A DNA stretch of 64,000 nucleotides from Lachnoclostridium sp. An131. GTDB taxonomy: Bacteria; Bacillota; Clostridia; Lachnospirales; Lachnospiraceae. The DNA is taken from assembly GCF_002160825.1 (NCBI RefSeq), contig NZ_NFLI01000012.1, positions 1 to 64,000 of the forward strand. The letters are read 5' to 3'. Of this stretch, positions 15,509 to 24,743 are shown in pieces (the stretch's first letter is position 1; each line of letters begins with the position of its first letter). The translations under genes and the position numbers were made by a program. The notes beneath the pieces were generated by a model. The model was not told where the DNA came from, did not search any database, and saw only the letters and a list, made by a program, of their open reading frames with translations.

Positions 15509-16375
15509 TTATACAATCGCAAGCACCCCGGAAACAATCAGAAGCACATACGTCAGTTTCAGGAACGTCTCCTGATCAATCCGCTTCACCAGTTTTGTCC
15601 CGGCCCAAATTCCGGCAAACAGCGGAATCATTCCCACCAGACACAATAAGATCACCTGGGAATTGAAATAGCCGGACTGAATCTGATTTCCTGTAATATA
15701 GCAGCCGATAGTCACCCAGAGCATGGCCATAGTAGCCCGGAACTCCTCTTTCTTTTTCAGCGCGGAAGAAGCATAAATAACGAGCAGAGCTCCGCCGGAC
15801 ACAAACATTCCGTGAATCACGCCAGCCGCCAGAATCACGCACAGCATGCCCGCCGTCCGAAGCGGAAATCCCTTTTTCTTTACAGATACAGACGCCGCAG
15901 ACGCAGGAAGCCCGTCCGCCTGTCCTGTCTCCGCCGTCTGCGGATTTGTCTGCTGATTTTCTTCAGTCTGTGAAGCTTCCGCCCCCCGCACCCGGGACAA
16001 TCCGCTTTTCTTCATCAGCCTCTGTCCGAACAGCTTCCACAAGGCAATGCAGAGAATCATGACGCCATACAGTGTCAGAAGCTGCTGAATCGGGAACGCC
16101 TCAAAAATTTTCATTCCCGCAAACATTCCCGCCACCATGAGAACCGCCATCTTCCCAAACTCTTTCCAGTTAATATGCCGGAAACCGGTCAGAACAATCA
16201 ACAGGCAGGAAAGCTGATCAAGAACCGCCAGAACCGACTTGGCCTCGTCCACTCCAAGAAGCTGCATACTGGGCGGCATGGCCAGAAGCGTTCCCGCAAA
16301 GCCTGTGATAGCCTGAATCAGATTTGCCCCAAACAAAATCAGGAAAAACAGAATTTCTCTCCATGTCACTGTCAT
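15509..16375 (-). CDS. TauE/SafE-family permease
   Basis: A 288-residue membrane protein with about eight hydrophobic segments in two halves (starting FLILFGANLIQAITGFAG and LCVILAAGVIHGMFVSGGAL), typical of TauE/SafE exporters. The family moves sulfite, sulfoacetate or other organic anions; the substrate here is unknown. The central loop (residues 125-170) is long and polar. Its leader carries a RAT/terminator nearly identical to that of the alpha-glucoside PTS operon, which suggests it is induced together with sugar uptake. Confidence 0.8.
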   Translation of the reverse strand: MTVTWREILFFLILFGANLIQAITGFAGTLLAMPPSMQLLGVDEAKSVLAVLDQLSCLLIVLTGFRHINWKEFGKMAVLMVAGMFAGMKIFEAFPIQQLLTLYGVMILCIALWKLFGQRLMKKSGLSRVRGAEASQTEENQQTNPQTAETGQADGLPASAASVSVKKKGFPLRTAGMLCVILAAGVIHGMFVSGGALLVIYASSALKKKEEFRATMAMLWVTIGCYITGNQIQSGYFNSQVILLCLVGMIPLFAGIWAGTKLVKRIDQETFLKLTYVLLIVSGVLAIV

Positions 16376-16410
16376 ATCTTCTCCCTCCCGTTTGCCTTTT
16401 GAAACACAGC

Positions 16411-16478
16411 AAAAAAAGGCACAACCAAAATATATGCCTGCGCATATTTTCCGGTCATGCCTGATTTAACAGTAACAC
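16411..16478 (-). promoter_or_regulatory. Second RAT and terminator, before the TauE gene
   Basis: The RAT region at 16455-16478 is identical over 24 bases to 15365-15388. The terminator arms are GGCATGACC (16453-16461) and GGTTGTGCC (16418-16426), followed by seven T (16411-16417). Confidence 0.8.
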
Positions 16479-16488
16479 TCTGCAGTTA

Positions 16489-16517
16489 ATAATAAACGGT
16501 TTCCCTGCATTTGTCAA
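16489..16517 (-). promoter_or_regulatory. Promoter of the TauE gene
   Basis: Minus-strand TTGACA (16512-16517), 17-base spacer, TATTAT (16489-16494). Confidence 0.8.
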
Positions 16518-16568
16518 GAAAGCTTTGACTATTTCTTTACTCCAACTTTTGTTCAGCCGCTGCAGGAC

Positions 16569-17138
16569 CTACAGCAGTCCAAACAGCAAATTCTCCTGAT
16601 ACAGCCATGTGAGGATCCGGCTGTCTGAAACCATGGAAAGCATACTTCCTCCCCATTCGGTGGTCGAAAAGACGGTAATTACAAAAAAGAAAATCCAGAC
16701 CACGAGCACGCCTTCCGCAAATCCAAAGACCAGCCCCGCCAGCTTATTGATGCCGTGCAGCACCGGAAGCCTGGCCGCAAGTCCCAGTGAAAATGCGATT
16801 CCACGCACCAGCACTCCTACGAGAAGAAGTGTGACAAGCAGTGCCAGCGCCTGCAGAATCTGATCTGCCAGATAACCGCTTACCGCATCCTCAAGGCCAA
16901 GTGCCTGCAGCGTATCCAAAAGCTCCGCATCGCTGGCGCTGATGCTGTTCTGCAGCGTAGAATAAATGCCGGTATAGCTCTTCAGAAATTCCGCTACAAA
17001 GGGGGACGCTATGGAGGTCAGAATCAGCGTAAGCGCCAGGCTTACAATTCCCACCAGCTTTTTGATAAATCCTTTTCTGTGTCCATCCCAGGCAGCCAGC
17101 AGCAAAAATACCGCCACTGCAGGTAATAACCAGTTCAT
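16569..17138 (-). CDS. CvpA-family membrane protein
   Basis: A 189-residue protein with four hydrophobic segments and the CvpA signature near the start (WDGHRKGFIKKLVGIV) and middle (GINKLAGLVFGFAEG). CvpA proteins are linked to colicin V export and to envelope integrity, but their activity is not settled. AGAGGAG precedes the ATG. It is the last gene of a three-gene envelope operon with DUF5711 and LysM proteins, only 13 bases after the former. Confidence 0.8.
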   Translation of the reverse strand: MNWLLPAVAVFLLLAAWDGHRKGFIKKLVGIVSLALTLILTSIASPFVAEFLKSYTGIYSTLQNSISASDAELLDTLQALGLEDAVSGYLADQILQALALLVTLLLVGVLVRGIAFSLGLAARLPVLHGINKLAGLVFGFAEGVLVVWIFFFVITVFSTTEWGGSMLSMVSDSRILTWLYQENLLFGLL

Positions 17139-17151
17139 GTGCTTTTCTCCT

Positions 17152-18597
17152 CTATTTCAGCTTGATAGTATCTGTCCGATCCGAAAATACTGCCACATAC
17201 CTTCGGAAGCCTGACCCTTTGTACAAATCCGCAATCTCTGTGTCAAAGGTGCCCGCGTATTTCAGCACGCCCTTCTCGCTGTAAATCTCACATTCTGTTT
17301 CGTTGTAAAGGATCAGCATATTCCTGGAAAGCTTTGCCTGCGTATATTTCAAATCTGTTCTTTGCGACAGGAGCAACCGGCCGTTTGTGTCATAGATATT
17401 GACCTGATAGCGCCCGGACTCTTCCTCCTCCCCGCTTTCCACGGAAGCTTCCGCTCCACCTGCTCCGTCTGCCTCTCCCGTGGCTTCCGAACTGTCCGCC
17501 GCATCCCCTTCTGCTGTATCCGTTCCATCCGCAGACGTATCATCCGCGGCTGTATCATCCGCAGCTGTCCCGTCCGCACTGTCTGCTTCCTCCGCAGCCG
17601 TGTCCTGCGCTCCGTCCGACTCTTCCGCGCCGTCCTCCTGCTCCGAAGCCTCCTGCACTTCCTCGGGGTTCTGTGTTTCCTCCGTAATAATGCCTACCCT
17701 GTCTGTCCCAAAAAATACGCTCAGGATCTCTGCGTTCATCTCCAGATTTACCGTTTCCTCCGGAATCTCTGCTCCCTCATAATAGATCAGGCCCTGATCG
17801 GAAACCGCCGCACACACGGAGCTGCCCAGATACTTCACTCTCGGAATAATCGTATCCTCGTAAACCTTGGAAGACACAATCTTATCTACAAAATTCGTTC
17901 CCACTGAACCGAAATTATAAAAGACAATACAGCTTCCCGCCGCTCCGTTCTGCACCTGAAGATAGGACACCGCAAGCTTCGTTCCATCTGAAGAAATGCT
18001 GATGGAAAGAGGCTGTCCTGTTTCATCCAGACTGCACCTGGACTCTGCCAGAACATTTCCCTCCGCGTCATACAGGTAAATCCAGGATACATCGCTGTCA
18101 TTCACCAGCAGCGCTGTCACCCCCTGGGATGAAACGCTGATCTGCTGAATCGGCAGGCGCGTGGTAATCTGAGTCAGCAGCCCTCCGGAATCAAAGACAT
18201 AGGCTTCATTTCCCTGCTGATCCGCAATCGCGGCTGCGCTTCCGCATATATCCAGTACAGGGTACTGCATATTGTAGGTCTGGCTCCAGATCGCCTCATT
18301 GTTCGAATCGATACAGGAGATGCCGTCACGGCTGTATCTGAGCAAATGGCCATTATATTCTGCATACTGCGTATTTACTGCGCTGCTGTGCTCTACAGAG
18401 GAAACCACCTCATAATCTGTATAGGTCTTATTCTGATACCAGAACCACAGTCCCAGAACAATCACCAGCACGACAGCCGCGCATATCAGGAATCTGATTC
18501 CCAGACCAGCGCGGTGCCGAAACAGTTTTTTCTTGTATTCATCCATGCCGCTGTCTCCATGCGGCGGAGCCTTATAGAGCTGCGTGATACTTGCCAT
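17152..18597 (-). CDS. DUF5711-type membrane-anchored beta-propeller protein
   Basis: A 481-residue protein: cytoplasmic N-terminus, one membrane segment (about residues 35-55, FLICAAVVLVIVLGLWFW), then an extracellular repeat region resembling a beta-propeller (NNEAIWSQTYN, LSISISSDGTKLAVSYL). A highly acidic, Ala/Asp/Glu/Ser-rich insert of about 90 residues (roughly 315-405) interrupts the propeller before its last blades. The ATG at 18597 follows AAAGGATAAAAGG; an earlier ATG at 18636 lacks such a site. It lies between the LysM and CvpA genes. Function is unknown. Confidence 0.7.
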   Translation of the reverse strand: MASITQLYKAPPHGDSGMDEYKKKLFRHRAGLGIRFLICAAVVLVIVLGLWFWYQNKTYTDYEVVSSVEHSSAVNTQYAEYNGHLLRYSRDGISCIDSNNEAIWSQTYNMQYPVLDICGSAAAIADQQGNEAYVFDSGGLLTQITTRLPIQQISVSSQGVTALLVNDSDVSWIYLYDAEGNVLAESRCSLDETGQPLSISISSDGTKLAVSYLQVQNGAAGSCIVFYNFGSVGTNFVDKIVSSKVYEDTIIPRVKYLGSSVCAAVSDQGLIYYEGAEIPEETVNLEMNAEILSVFFGTDRVGIITEETQNPEEVQEASEQEDGAEESDGAQDTAAEEADSADGTAADDTAADDTSADGTDTAEGDAADSSEATGEADGAGGAEASVESGEEEESGRYQVNIYDTNGRLLLSQRTDLKYTQAKLSRNMLILYNETECEIYSEKGVLKYAGTFDTEIADLYKGSGFRRYVAVFSDRTDTIKLK

Positions 18598-18643
18598 TCG
18601 CCTTTTATCCTTTGATTTTTTCCTATATGATAGCATAAATCAA

Positions 18644-19909
18644 TCACGGAAGCAAAAGTTTTTGTCCCACCAGAATGTGGTCGCTGTCGTCAATCCCATT
18701 CAGGCTGCAGATAGCGTCTATCTGATCGTCTCTTCCATAGATCTTACGGCTGATTCCAAGAAGCGTGTCTCCCGCCTGCACTACATAGGTCTCCGGAACC
18801 ACGCTTTCAGCAGAGGCCTCCTGTGCTGCTTCCTCCTGTACCGCTTCCTCCGAAGCCTGATCCGCCGCGTCTTCTTCTGTTCCTTCTGCCGCTGCTTCAT
18901 CTTCTGTTTCTTCCGGCACGGCCTGTGCGCCTGCAGCTTCTCCTGACTGTTCCTCCCCAGACTGCGCTCCGCCGGTTCCGGCCTCCTCCGGCGCGGCAGC
19001 CTCTGCTGCGGCGCCGGAAGCCTCTCCGTTCTGCTGTGCAGCCGTCTCAGCCGAATCAACTGCCTCTGCTGCCGCCGGGGCATCCTGGCTTTCCAGCGTC
19101 CGGGAAATATCGCTGAGCGCCATCTCCAGCCCTTCCATCTTTTCATAATTATTAATCAGGGTAATCCCGATCACCAGAACCACCATAACCAGGAATGTAC
19201 TGGCCGTATACAGAAAGGTCATCACCCGCTTCTGACCGGAAAGCTCCTTTTTTTCCTGCACAATCGCCCGAAAGCTCTTAATCGCCCGGTCTTCAAACTG
19301 CTCCTTCTCGTCAATGCTCTCGCCGTCGCCTGTGTCTATCATGAAACGCTGCATGGCTTCGTTTTGCTCATAGAAGATATAATACCCTCTCTGCCGCGTC
19401 AGCTTTCCCTGCTCATAGGCGAAAAAATCCTCATCCCCGTCCGTCGGCTCCTCTACCATCAGAACCTTGTCCACTCCGCCGAAGTAATTGACGTGGATCT
19501 TCAGAAGTCCCGGATCCAGCTCCATGGGATAGCCGGGCACAGAAAGAAACCAGCCCAGTATATCCTGCGCCGGAAAATACTCTTTGATCGTGCTGTAAAC
19601 CTCAGCCCAGACCTCATCGGTAAAGGGAATGCCCCCATCACTGTATTCCAGCTCCTTCAGGGCAATGGCACTTTTTATAAACAGATAGGGAATTCCTCCC
19701 ATGCGCTCCGAATTTCCCAGAAGGATCGCCATCCGGCTGCTCAGCGCCTCCTCCTTTGCAAACCGTTTCAGATATGTAATCACATAATCCTCTATATAGA
19801 TCTTCCGGTTTTCCTCGGGTTCTCCGATCTGCTGCACATTCTTCGGCAGATCCAGCCGAAGCTCAGGCCCCTCTTCCTTTGCCTTCTCTTTATAAACGAA
19901 TTCAATCAT
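18644..19909 (-). CDS. LysM membrane protein with degenerate MPN/JAB-like domain
   Basis: A 421-residue protein. Residues 40-190 resemble an MPN (JAB1/JAMM) domain: DILGWFLSVPG...LDPGLL aligns with the GW-HSHP-S-D motif of the metalloprotease, but both histidines are replaced (LSVP for HSHP), so no zinc site is expected. One membrane segment follows (230-252), a short coiled coil, an Ala/Glu-rich acidic linker (276-372) and one LysM peptidoglycan-binding repeat (374-420). The N-terminal domain is thus cytoplasmic and LysM outside. It heads the operon with DUF5711 and CvpA. The MPN reading is my inference from the pattern. Confidence 0.7.
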   Translation of the reverse strand: MIEFVYKEKAKEEGPELRLDLPKNVQQIGEPEENRKIYIEDYVITYLKRFAKEEALSSRMAILLGNSERMGGIPYLFIKSAIALKELEYSDGGIPFTDEVWAEVYSTIKEYFPAQDILGWFLSVPGYPMELDPGLLKIHVNYFGGVDKVLMVEEPTDGDEDFFAYEQGKLTRQRGYYIFYEQNEAMQRFMIDTGDGESIDEKEQFEDRAIKSFRAIVQEKKELSGQKRVMTFLYTASTFLVMVVLVIGITLINNYEKMEGLEMALSDISRTLESQDAPAAAEAVDSAETAAQQNGEASGAAAEAAAPEEAGTGGAQSGEEQSGEAAGAQAVPEETEDEAAAEGTEEDAADQASEEAVQEEAAQEASAESVVPETYVVQAGDTLLGISRKIYGRDDQIDAICSLNGIDDSDHILVGQKLLLP

Positions 19910-20194
19910 ACTTTTACCTCATCTGCCCTCTGTATTTACCTGCAGGCATATGGACATGCCCCGGCTGATTACCTGAATCATAGCACAGAGGTACCGCGTG
20001 ATTTATCGTTTCCTGTCGAAGGAGACGGAAATGTTTTCGACATATTTTCTCTTCCGGCCAGCAGCCTTTTCTGCCTGAAGCCTCATCTGCGGCGACGCCC
20101 GAAATCACGAAAGCAGGAATGTGCGCCTCCAGGCGCACCACGCACAAAACCCCCTGCGGCTCTCCCGAACCACAGGGGGGTTTGTATTTTACGC
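19910..20194. other. Intergenic region between transketolase and LysM genes
   Basis: No gene is supported. It contains the transketolase terminator and, further downstream, a perfect GTGCGCCT/AGGCGCAC hairpin at 20121-20138. The 97-codon frame across it runs through both hairpins and into the tkt gene on the same strand, and is rejected. Confidence 0.6.
20146..20183 (-). terminator. Terminator of the transketolase operon
   Basis: On the minus strand CCCCCTGTGG pairs with CCGCAGGGGG (20170-20179 and 20150-20159), followed by TTTTG. Confidence 0.85.
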
Positions 20195-21136
20195 TTATTT
20201 CAGCCAATCCTTAATCTGCTCGTACAGACCGTTTCCATCCAGCTTGTACTTCTCAAGAAGCTTCACAGCCGGGCCGGACTCGCAGTAAGTATCGTACACA
20301 CCAATCTTCTTTACCGGAGTCGGCAGCTTTTCGCTTAAGACATCGCATACTGCGCTTCCAAGACCGCCGATCACGGAGTGCTCCTCCGCTGTCACCACCT
20401 TGCCGGTCTTCTTTGCAGAATTCAGGATAATCTCCTCATCCAGCGGCTTGATGGTATGGATATTGATAACTTCCGCGGATACGCCTTCTGCCGCGAGCTT
20501 TTCTGCTGCTTCCAGGGCGCTGTTTACGCAGAGGCCGGTAGCTACGATCGTCAAATCCGTTCCCTCTCTTAAAAGGATTCCTTTTCCCAGCTCGAATTTA
20601 TAGGTAGCCTCGTCGTTGATCACCGGTACAGCCAGTCTTCCGAACCGGAGATAAACCGGCCCTACATACTCAGCGGCAGCCTTTACAGCCGCTCTCGCCT
20701 CTACGTCATCCGCCGGGCTGATCACAACCATGCCGGGGATCGTCCGCATCAGAGCGATATCCTCGTTGCACTGGTGGGTTGCTCCGTCCTCTCCTACGGA
20801 GATACCTGCATGGGTAGCGCCGATCTTCACATTCAGATGCGGATAGCCTACCGCGTTGCGCACCTGCTCATACGCGCGGCCTGCAGCGAACATCGCAAAG
20901 GTGCTGCAGAACGGAATCCTTCCTGTCGTAGCGATTCCGGCCGCGATGCTTACCATATTGGACTCTGCGATACCGCAGTCAAAGAAGCGATCCGGGAACG
21001 CCTTCTTAAATACGCTGGTCTTGGTAGCTCCTGCCAGGTCAGCGTCCAGTACGATGACGTTGGGATTCTCCGCTCCCAGCTCCTTCAAAGCATTGCCATA
21101 GCTTTCTCTTGTTGCAATCTTCTTTACTTCTGACAT
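20195..21136 (-). CDS. Transketolase, C-terminal subunit
   Basis: A 313-residue protein equal to the pyrimidine-binding and C-terminal domains of transketolase (TRESYGNAL at the start, FDCGIAESNMVSIAAGIA with the catalytic glutamate, and a C-terminal domain from about residue 190). With the N-terminal subunit it transfers two-carbon units in the pentose phosphate pathway using thiamine diphosphate. Split transketolases are common in Clostridia and archaea. It overlaps the upstream gene by 13 bases, so the two are translationally coupled. Confidence 0.9.
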   Translation of the reverse strand: MSEVKKIATRESYGNALKELGAENPNVIVLDADLAGATKTSVFKKAFPDRFFDCGIAESNMVSIAAGIATTGRIPFCSTFAMFAAGRAYEQVRNAVGYPHLNVKIGATHAGISVGEDGATHQCNEDIALMRTIPGMVVISPADDVEARAAVKAAAEYVGPVYLRFGRLAVPVINDEATYKFELGKGILLREGTDLTIVATGLCVNSALEAAEKLAAEGVSAEVINIHTIKPLDEEIILNSAKKTGKVVTAEEHSVIGGLGSAVCDVLSEKLPTPVKKIGVYDTYCESGPAVKLLEKYKLDGNGLYEQIKDWLK

Positions 21137-21960
21137 AACGCTTCACCTACCTTCTCTAAATCTGCCATCGCCACAGCGTACTGCTCGTCGTTCGGAGCAG
21201 AGCCGTGCCATGCCACGTTATTCTCCATAAAGGAGACGCCCTTGCCTTTGACTGTCTTCATAATAATCGCAGTGGGCTGGCCCTTTACTGTCTTTGCCTC
21301 GGCAAAGGCTGCTCTGAGCTCGTCGAAATCATGTCCGTTCACGTTGATTACATGGAAGCCAAACGCGGTAAACTTCTCATCGATCGGATACGGGGAGTTT
21401 ACTTCCACGACCGTTCCGTCGATCTGAAGGTTGTTGTTGTCTACAATCACGCACAGGTTGTCCAGCTTCTTAGCGCTGGCAAACATGGAAGCCTCCCATA
21501 CCTGGCCTTCCTGAAGCTCGCCGTCACCCAGCAGCGTGTACACACGGAAGCTGTCGCCAAACACCTTTGCAGACAGCGCCATGCCTACCGCCGCAGAAAT
21601 GCCCTGGCCCAGAGAACCGCTGGACATGTCAAGTCCCGGCGTATGCTGCATACAGGGATGGCCCTGCAGATGCGATCCGATCTGGCGCAGAGTCGTCAGA
21701 TCCTCCTTCGGGAAAAATCCACGCTCAGCCAAAGCCGCATACAGACCCGGAGCCGTATGACCCTTTGAGAGTACGAAGCGATCACGGTCCGGCTTGTTCG
21801 GATCCTTCGGATCGATATTCAACTCTTCAAAATACAGATATGTAAACACATCCGCTGCCGACAGGGAACCGCCCGGATGACCGGACTTTGCGCTGTGAAC
21901 CTCGGTAACGATGTCCTTGCGGACTTCGTTAGCGATCCTTTGAAGCTCTAAATTCGTCAT
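21124..21960 (-). CDS. Transketolase, N-terminal subunit
   Basis: A 278-residue protein holding the thiamine diphosphate-binding domain: LLGDGELQEGQVWEA and IVDNNNLQ give the GDG...NN cofactor motif, and SGHPGGSLS and KGHTAPGLYA line the active site. It pairs with the C-terminal subunit encoded immediately downstream. AAAGGTGGG precedes the ATG. Confidence 0.9.
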   Translation of the reverse strand: MTNLELQRIANEVRKDIVTEVHSAKSGHPGGSLSAADVFTYLYFEELNIDPKDPNKPDRDRFVLSKGHTAPGLYAALAERGFFPKEDLTTLRQIGSHLQGHPCMQHTPGLDMSSGSLGQGISAAVGMALSAKVFGDSFRVYTLLGDGELQEGQVWEASMFASAKKLDNLCVIVDNNNLQIDGTVVEVNSPYPIDEKFTAFGFHVINVNGHDFDELRAAFAEAKTVKGQPTAIIMKTVKGKGVSFMENNVAWHGSAPNDEQYAVAMADLEKVGEALCQK

Positions 21961-22002
21961 GTTTGTCCCACCTTTTCATAGATTTTAAAAGTTTCTTGTT
22001 AT

Positions 22003-22032
22003 AGTATAACCCAGAGAAATCGGGCCGGTCAA
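22003..22032 (-). promoter_or_regulatory. Promoter of the transketolase operon
   Basis: Minus-strand TTGACC (22027-22032), 18-base spacer, TATACT (22003-22008). Confidence 0.65.
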
Positions 22033-22042
22033 GCTCTATTTC

Positions 22043-22639
22043 TCAAAGCTCTACCCGACCTTCCAGCGCCCGCAGGAGTGTCACTTCATCAATGTATTCC
22101 AGGTCCCCGCCCACCGGGACGCCGCTTGCGATCCGGCTGACCTTGATGCCGGTCGGCTTGATGAGCTTGCTGATATACATAGCCGTCGTCTCTCCTTCCA
22201 GGCTGGAATTCGTGGCTATGATCACTTCCTCCACATCGCCCTGAAGGCGCGTCATAAGCTCCTTCAGCCGGATATCGTTCGGCCCTATGCCAAGCATCGG
22301 GGAAATGGCCCCGTGAAGCACATGATATACCCCGTCATATTTCCCGGTTTTTTCATACGCTGCCAGATCCCGGGTGTTTTCCACCACCATAATCATCCGG
22401 TGATTCCGCTTCGGATTGCCGCAGATGGGGCAGAGCTCCTGATCGGTCATCGTAAAGCACTCTCTGCAGTAGCGGACATTTTTCTTTGCGTCAATGATAG
22501 AATCCGACAGAGCCTGTACCTTTTCCACCGGCATATTGACAATGTGAAAGGCCAGGCGCTGGGCCGTCTTACTGCCGATCCCCGGCAGCGCAGACAGCTG
22601 TTCGATCAATTTACTGAGCTGGCTTCCATAGTAATCCAT
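22043..22639 (-). CDS. recR: Recombination mediator RecR
   Basis: A 198-residue protein of standard length. It has the helix-hairpin-helix start ([16 protein letters not shown]), a four-cysteine zinc finger ([16 protein letters not shown], residues 58-73) and a Toprim domain ([13 protein letters not shown]). With RecO it loads RecA on gapped DNA. Its start overlaps the stop of ebfC by one base, in the conserved dnaX-ebfC-recR order. Confidence 0.95.
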   Translation of the reverse strand: MDYYGSQLSKLIEQLSALPGIGSKTAQRLAFHIVNMPVEKVQALSDSIIDAKKNVRYCRECFTMTDQELCPICGNPKRNHRMIMVVENTRDLAAYEKTGKYDGVYHVLHGAISPMLGIGPNDIRLKELMTRLQGDVEEVIIATNSSLEGETTAMYISKLIKPTGIKVSRIASGVPVGGDLEYIDEVTLLRALEGRVEL

Positions 22640-22989
22640 CAGAACGGAAAGCCTCCGCCCAAGCCGCCGGTCAGCTTCGACATCATGGCTGCCGAATCCT
22701 CTTCCTGCTGCCGCAGGGCCTGATTTACCGCGGCCATAATCATATCCTCCAGCATCTCCACGTCATCGGGATCCACCGCTTCGGGATCAATCTTAATCCT
22801 TGTGAGCTCCTTTTTGCCCGATACTGTCACCTCGACCGCTCCGCCGCCTGCGGCTGCCGTATATTCCTTTTCCTCAAGGGCTTTCTGGTTTTCCTCCATC
22901 TGGCGCTGCATCTTCTGCGCCTGCTTCATCAGATTGTTCATGTTTCCGGGCATTCCCATGCCTCCGGGATATCCACCTCTTTTTGCCAT
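22639..22989 (-). CDS. ebfC: YbaB/EbfC nucleoid-associated protein
   Basis: A 116-residue protein with Gly/Met-rich ends ([30 protein letters not shown]) around the conserved YbaB fold ([42 protein letters not shown]). It binds DNA as a dimer. GGAGG precedes the ATG. It lies between dnaX and recR, the usual place. Confidence 0.95.
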   Translation of the reverse strand: MAKRGGYPGGMGMPGNMNNLMKQAQKMQRQMEENQKALEEKEYTAAAGGGAVEVTVSGKKELTRIKIDPEAVDPDDVEMLEDMIMAAVNQALRQQEEDSAAMMSKLTGGLGGGFPF

Positions 22990-23001
22990 AATAAGGTCCT
23001 C

Positions 23002-24630
23002 CTATTCGTCTTCGTATTCGATCTCTGTATGGATCAGCTGCTCTATATCGATCGCGCCCACATCCTTATGCGGGTCGCTCTCCCGGCAGGCCACAAGAAT
23101 CTCCATTTCCTTTCCCGTGTCCTGCAGAATCACATTCCGTATCTCACGAAGATGTGCTTCTTCCTTCAAAAACGCTTCGCCTGTGGGCGTGGCTGCTATA
23201 ATTCCAAGCTTTCCGCCGCCCAGGGCTTTCAGCCCCGCGTCCTTCAGATACGTGCGGAGGAGCGGATGCAGGCGTGCCGTGACGCCCGGCCAGTTTTTCA
23301 CAACCTCCTGCACGTCTTCCGGAAGCGCTTCCGGAGCAGGCGGCGGGGCCTCCGACGCCTGCTGTGCCCCCATCCTTCCCCGGGCTCCCGCGCCAGGGCC
23401 GCCTCCCGCCGCGCTCCCGGCCTGGATCCCCGGATTCTGGTAAAGGTACGCGCCTCCTGCCGCAAGCTCTGCCATACTTTCCTCAAACTGCTGCTCAAGG
23501 ATCCGGATCCTGTCCAGAATCACATCGGCATTCGTCTCCATGGACGGGCGGCACAGCTTGATAAAGGCCACCTCCACGAGGACCCGCTTCTGCGAGGCGT
23601 AGCGGATCTGCCCGCCGAGCTCGGAAAAAATCCGGATATAGCGCATCAGCGTATCTGTCTCCAGCATCCTGGATTCCTCCTGAAGCCTCTTCAGGTTTTC
23701 GGTAGAGACATCCAGCACGTCCTCCATGTGATCAGAGGTCTTCAGAAGAAGAAGGTTTCTCAGGTACCAGGTAAAATCCGTCACGAACTGCGAAAGCTCC
23801 CTGCCCTGTACTACCAGCTCTTCTATCTGCTCCATGACGCCGGGCAGGTCCTGGTCTAAAGTGAGCCGCAGCAGCCGGCTGTACACCTCTGTGTCCACAG
23901 CCCCCAGCACATCCAGCACATGATCGTAGGTCAGCTCCTGGTCGAGATAAAAAGCAATGCACTGGTCAAGAAGACTCAGCGCGTCACGCATAGAGCCGTC
24001 CGCCGCTTTCGCAATATAACGGAGAGCCTTCTCCTCCGTCTGCACGCCTTCCCTCTCTGTCAGCTCCCGCAGCCGGTCTGAGATGGTATCCGCCGTGATC
24101 CGGCGGAAATCATACCGCTGGCACCGGGACAGGATCGTCACCGGAATCTTGTGGACCTCCGTCGTCGCCAAAATAAAAATGACATAAGAGGGCGGTTCCT
24201 CCAGAGTCTTCAAAAGCGCGTTAAAGGCCCCGATGGAAAGCATATGCACCTCGTCTATGATATAGACCTTATACTTCCCTTCCGTGGGGGAATAGGCCAC
24301 CTCCTCGCGTATCTCACGGATATTGTCCACGCCGTTGTTGGAGGCCGCGTCAATCTCTATCACATTCATGGAAGTGCCTGCCGCGATAGAGCGGCAGGCC
24401 GCACATACTCCACAGGGGTTCCCGTCCACCGGGTGCTCACAGTTTACCGCCTTCGCAAAAATCTTGGCGACTGTGGTCTTTCCAGTACCTCTGGTGCCGC
24501 AGAACAGATAGGCATGGCCGATTCTGTCCGCTTTTATCTGGTTTTTCAGTGTAGTTACGATATGATCCTGTCCCCGTACCTCGCTGAATTCAGAAGGCCG
24601 GAACTTTCGGTAAAGGGCCATATACGACAT
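23002..24630 (-). CDS. dnaX: DNA polymerase III subunit gamma/tau
   Basis: A 542-residue clamp-loader ATPase: Walker A FCGTRGTGKTT (44-53), four-cysteine zinc module (CEHPVDGNPCGVCAAC), Walker B IIDEVHML, SRC arginine finger (ILSRCQRYDF), then domain III and a shorter tau tail with an Ala/Gly/Pro-rich stretch (about 390-430). Start ATG follows AAGGGG. No obvious slippery site for a gamma form was noted. First gene of dnaX-ebfC-recR. Confidence 0.95.
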   Translation of the reverse strand: MSYMALYRKFRPSEFSEVRGQDHIVTTLKNQIKADRIGHAYLFCGTRGTGKTTVAKIFAKAVNCEHPVDGNPCGVCAACRSIAAGTSMNVIEIDAASNNGVDNIREIREEVAYSPTEGKYKVYIIDEVHMLSIGAFNALLKTLEEPPSYVIFILATTEVHKIPVTILSRCQRYDFRRITADTISDRLRELTEREGVQTEEKALRYIAKAADGSMRDALSLLDQCIAFYLDQELTYDHVLDVLGAVDTEVYSRLLRLTLDQDLPGVMEQIEELVVQGRELSQFVTDFTWYLRNLLLLKTSDHMEDVLDVSTENLKRLQEESRMLETDTLMRYIRIFSELGGQIRYASQKRVLVEVAFIKLCRPSMETNADVILDRIRILEQQFEESMAELAAGGAYLYQNPGIQAGSAAGGGPGAGARGRMGAQQASEAPPPAPEALPEDVQEVVKNWPGVTARLHPLLRTYLKDAGLKALGGGKLGIIAATPTGEAFLKEEAHLREIRNVILQDTGKEMEILVACRESDPHKDVGAIDIEQLIHTEIEYEDE

Positions 24631-24651
24631 CGGTCAAATCCCCTTATCTGG

Positions 24652-24682
24652 AAACGGCTGCGCAAAATGCTTCGCAGCCGTC
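24652..24682 (-). terminator. Terminator after pfkA
   Basis: Perfect 9-base stem ACGGCTGCG / CGCAGCCGT (24654-24662 and 24673-24681), followed on the minus strand by TTTCC, between pfkA and dnaX. Confidence 0.65.
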
Positions 24683-24743
24683 TCTTCTTTCTATCCGTCT
24701 CTTTCACATCCCGGAGCCCCTGCCCCGGGTCCTGTAACCGTCC

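Noticed and set aside
19914-20207. A 97-codon minus-strand frame
   Set aside because: It runs through the transketolase terminator and a second hairpin and overlaps the tkt gene.
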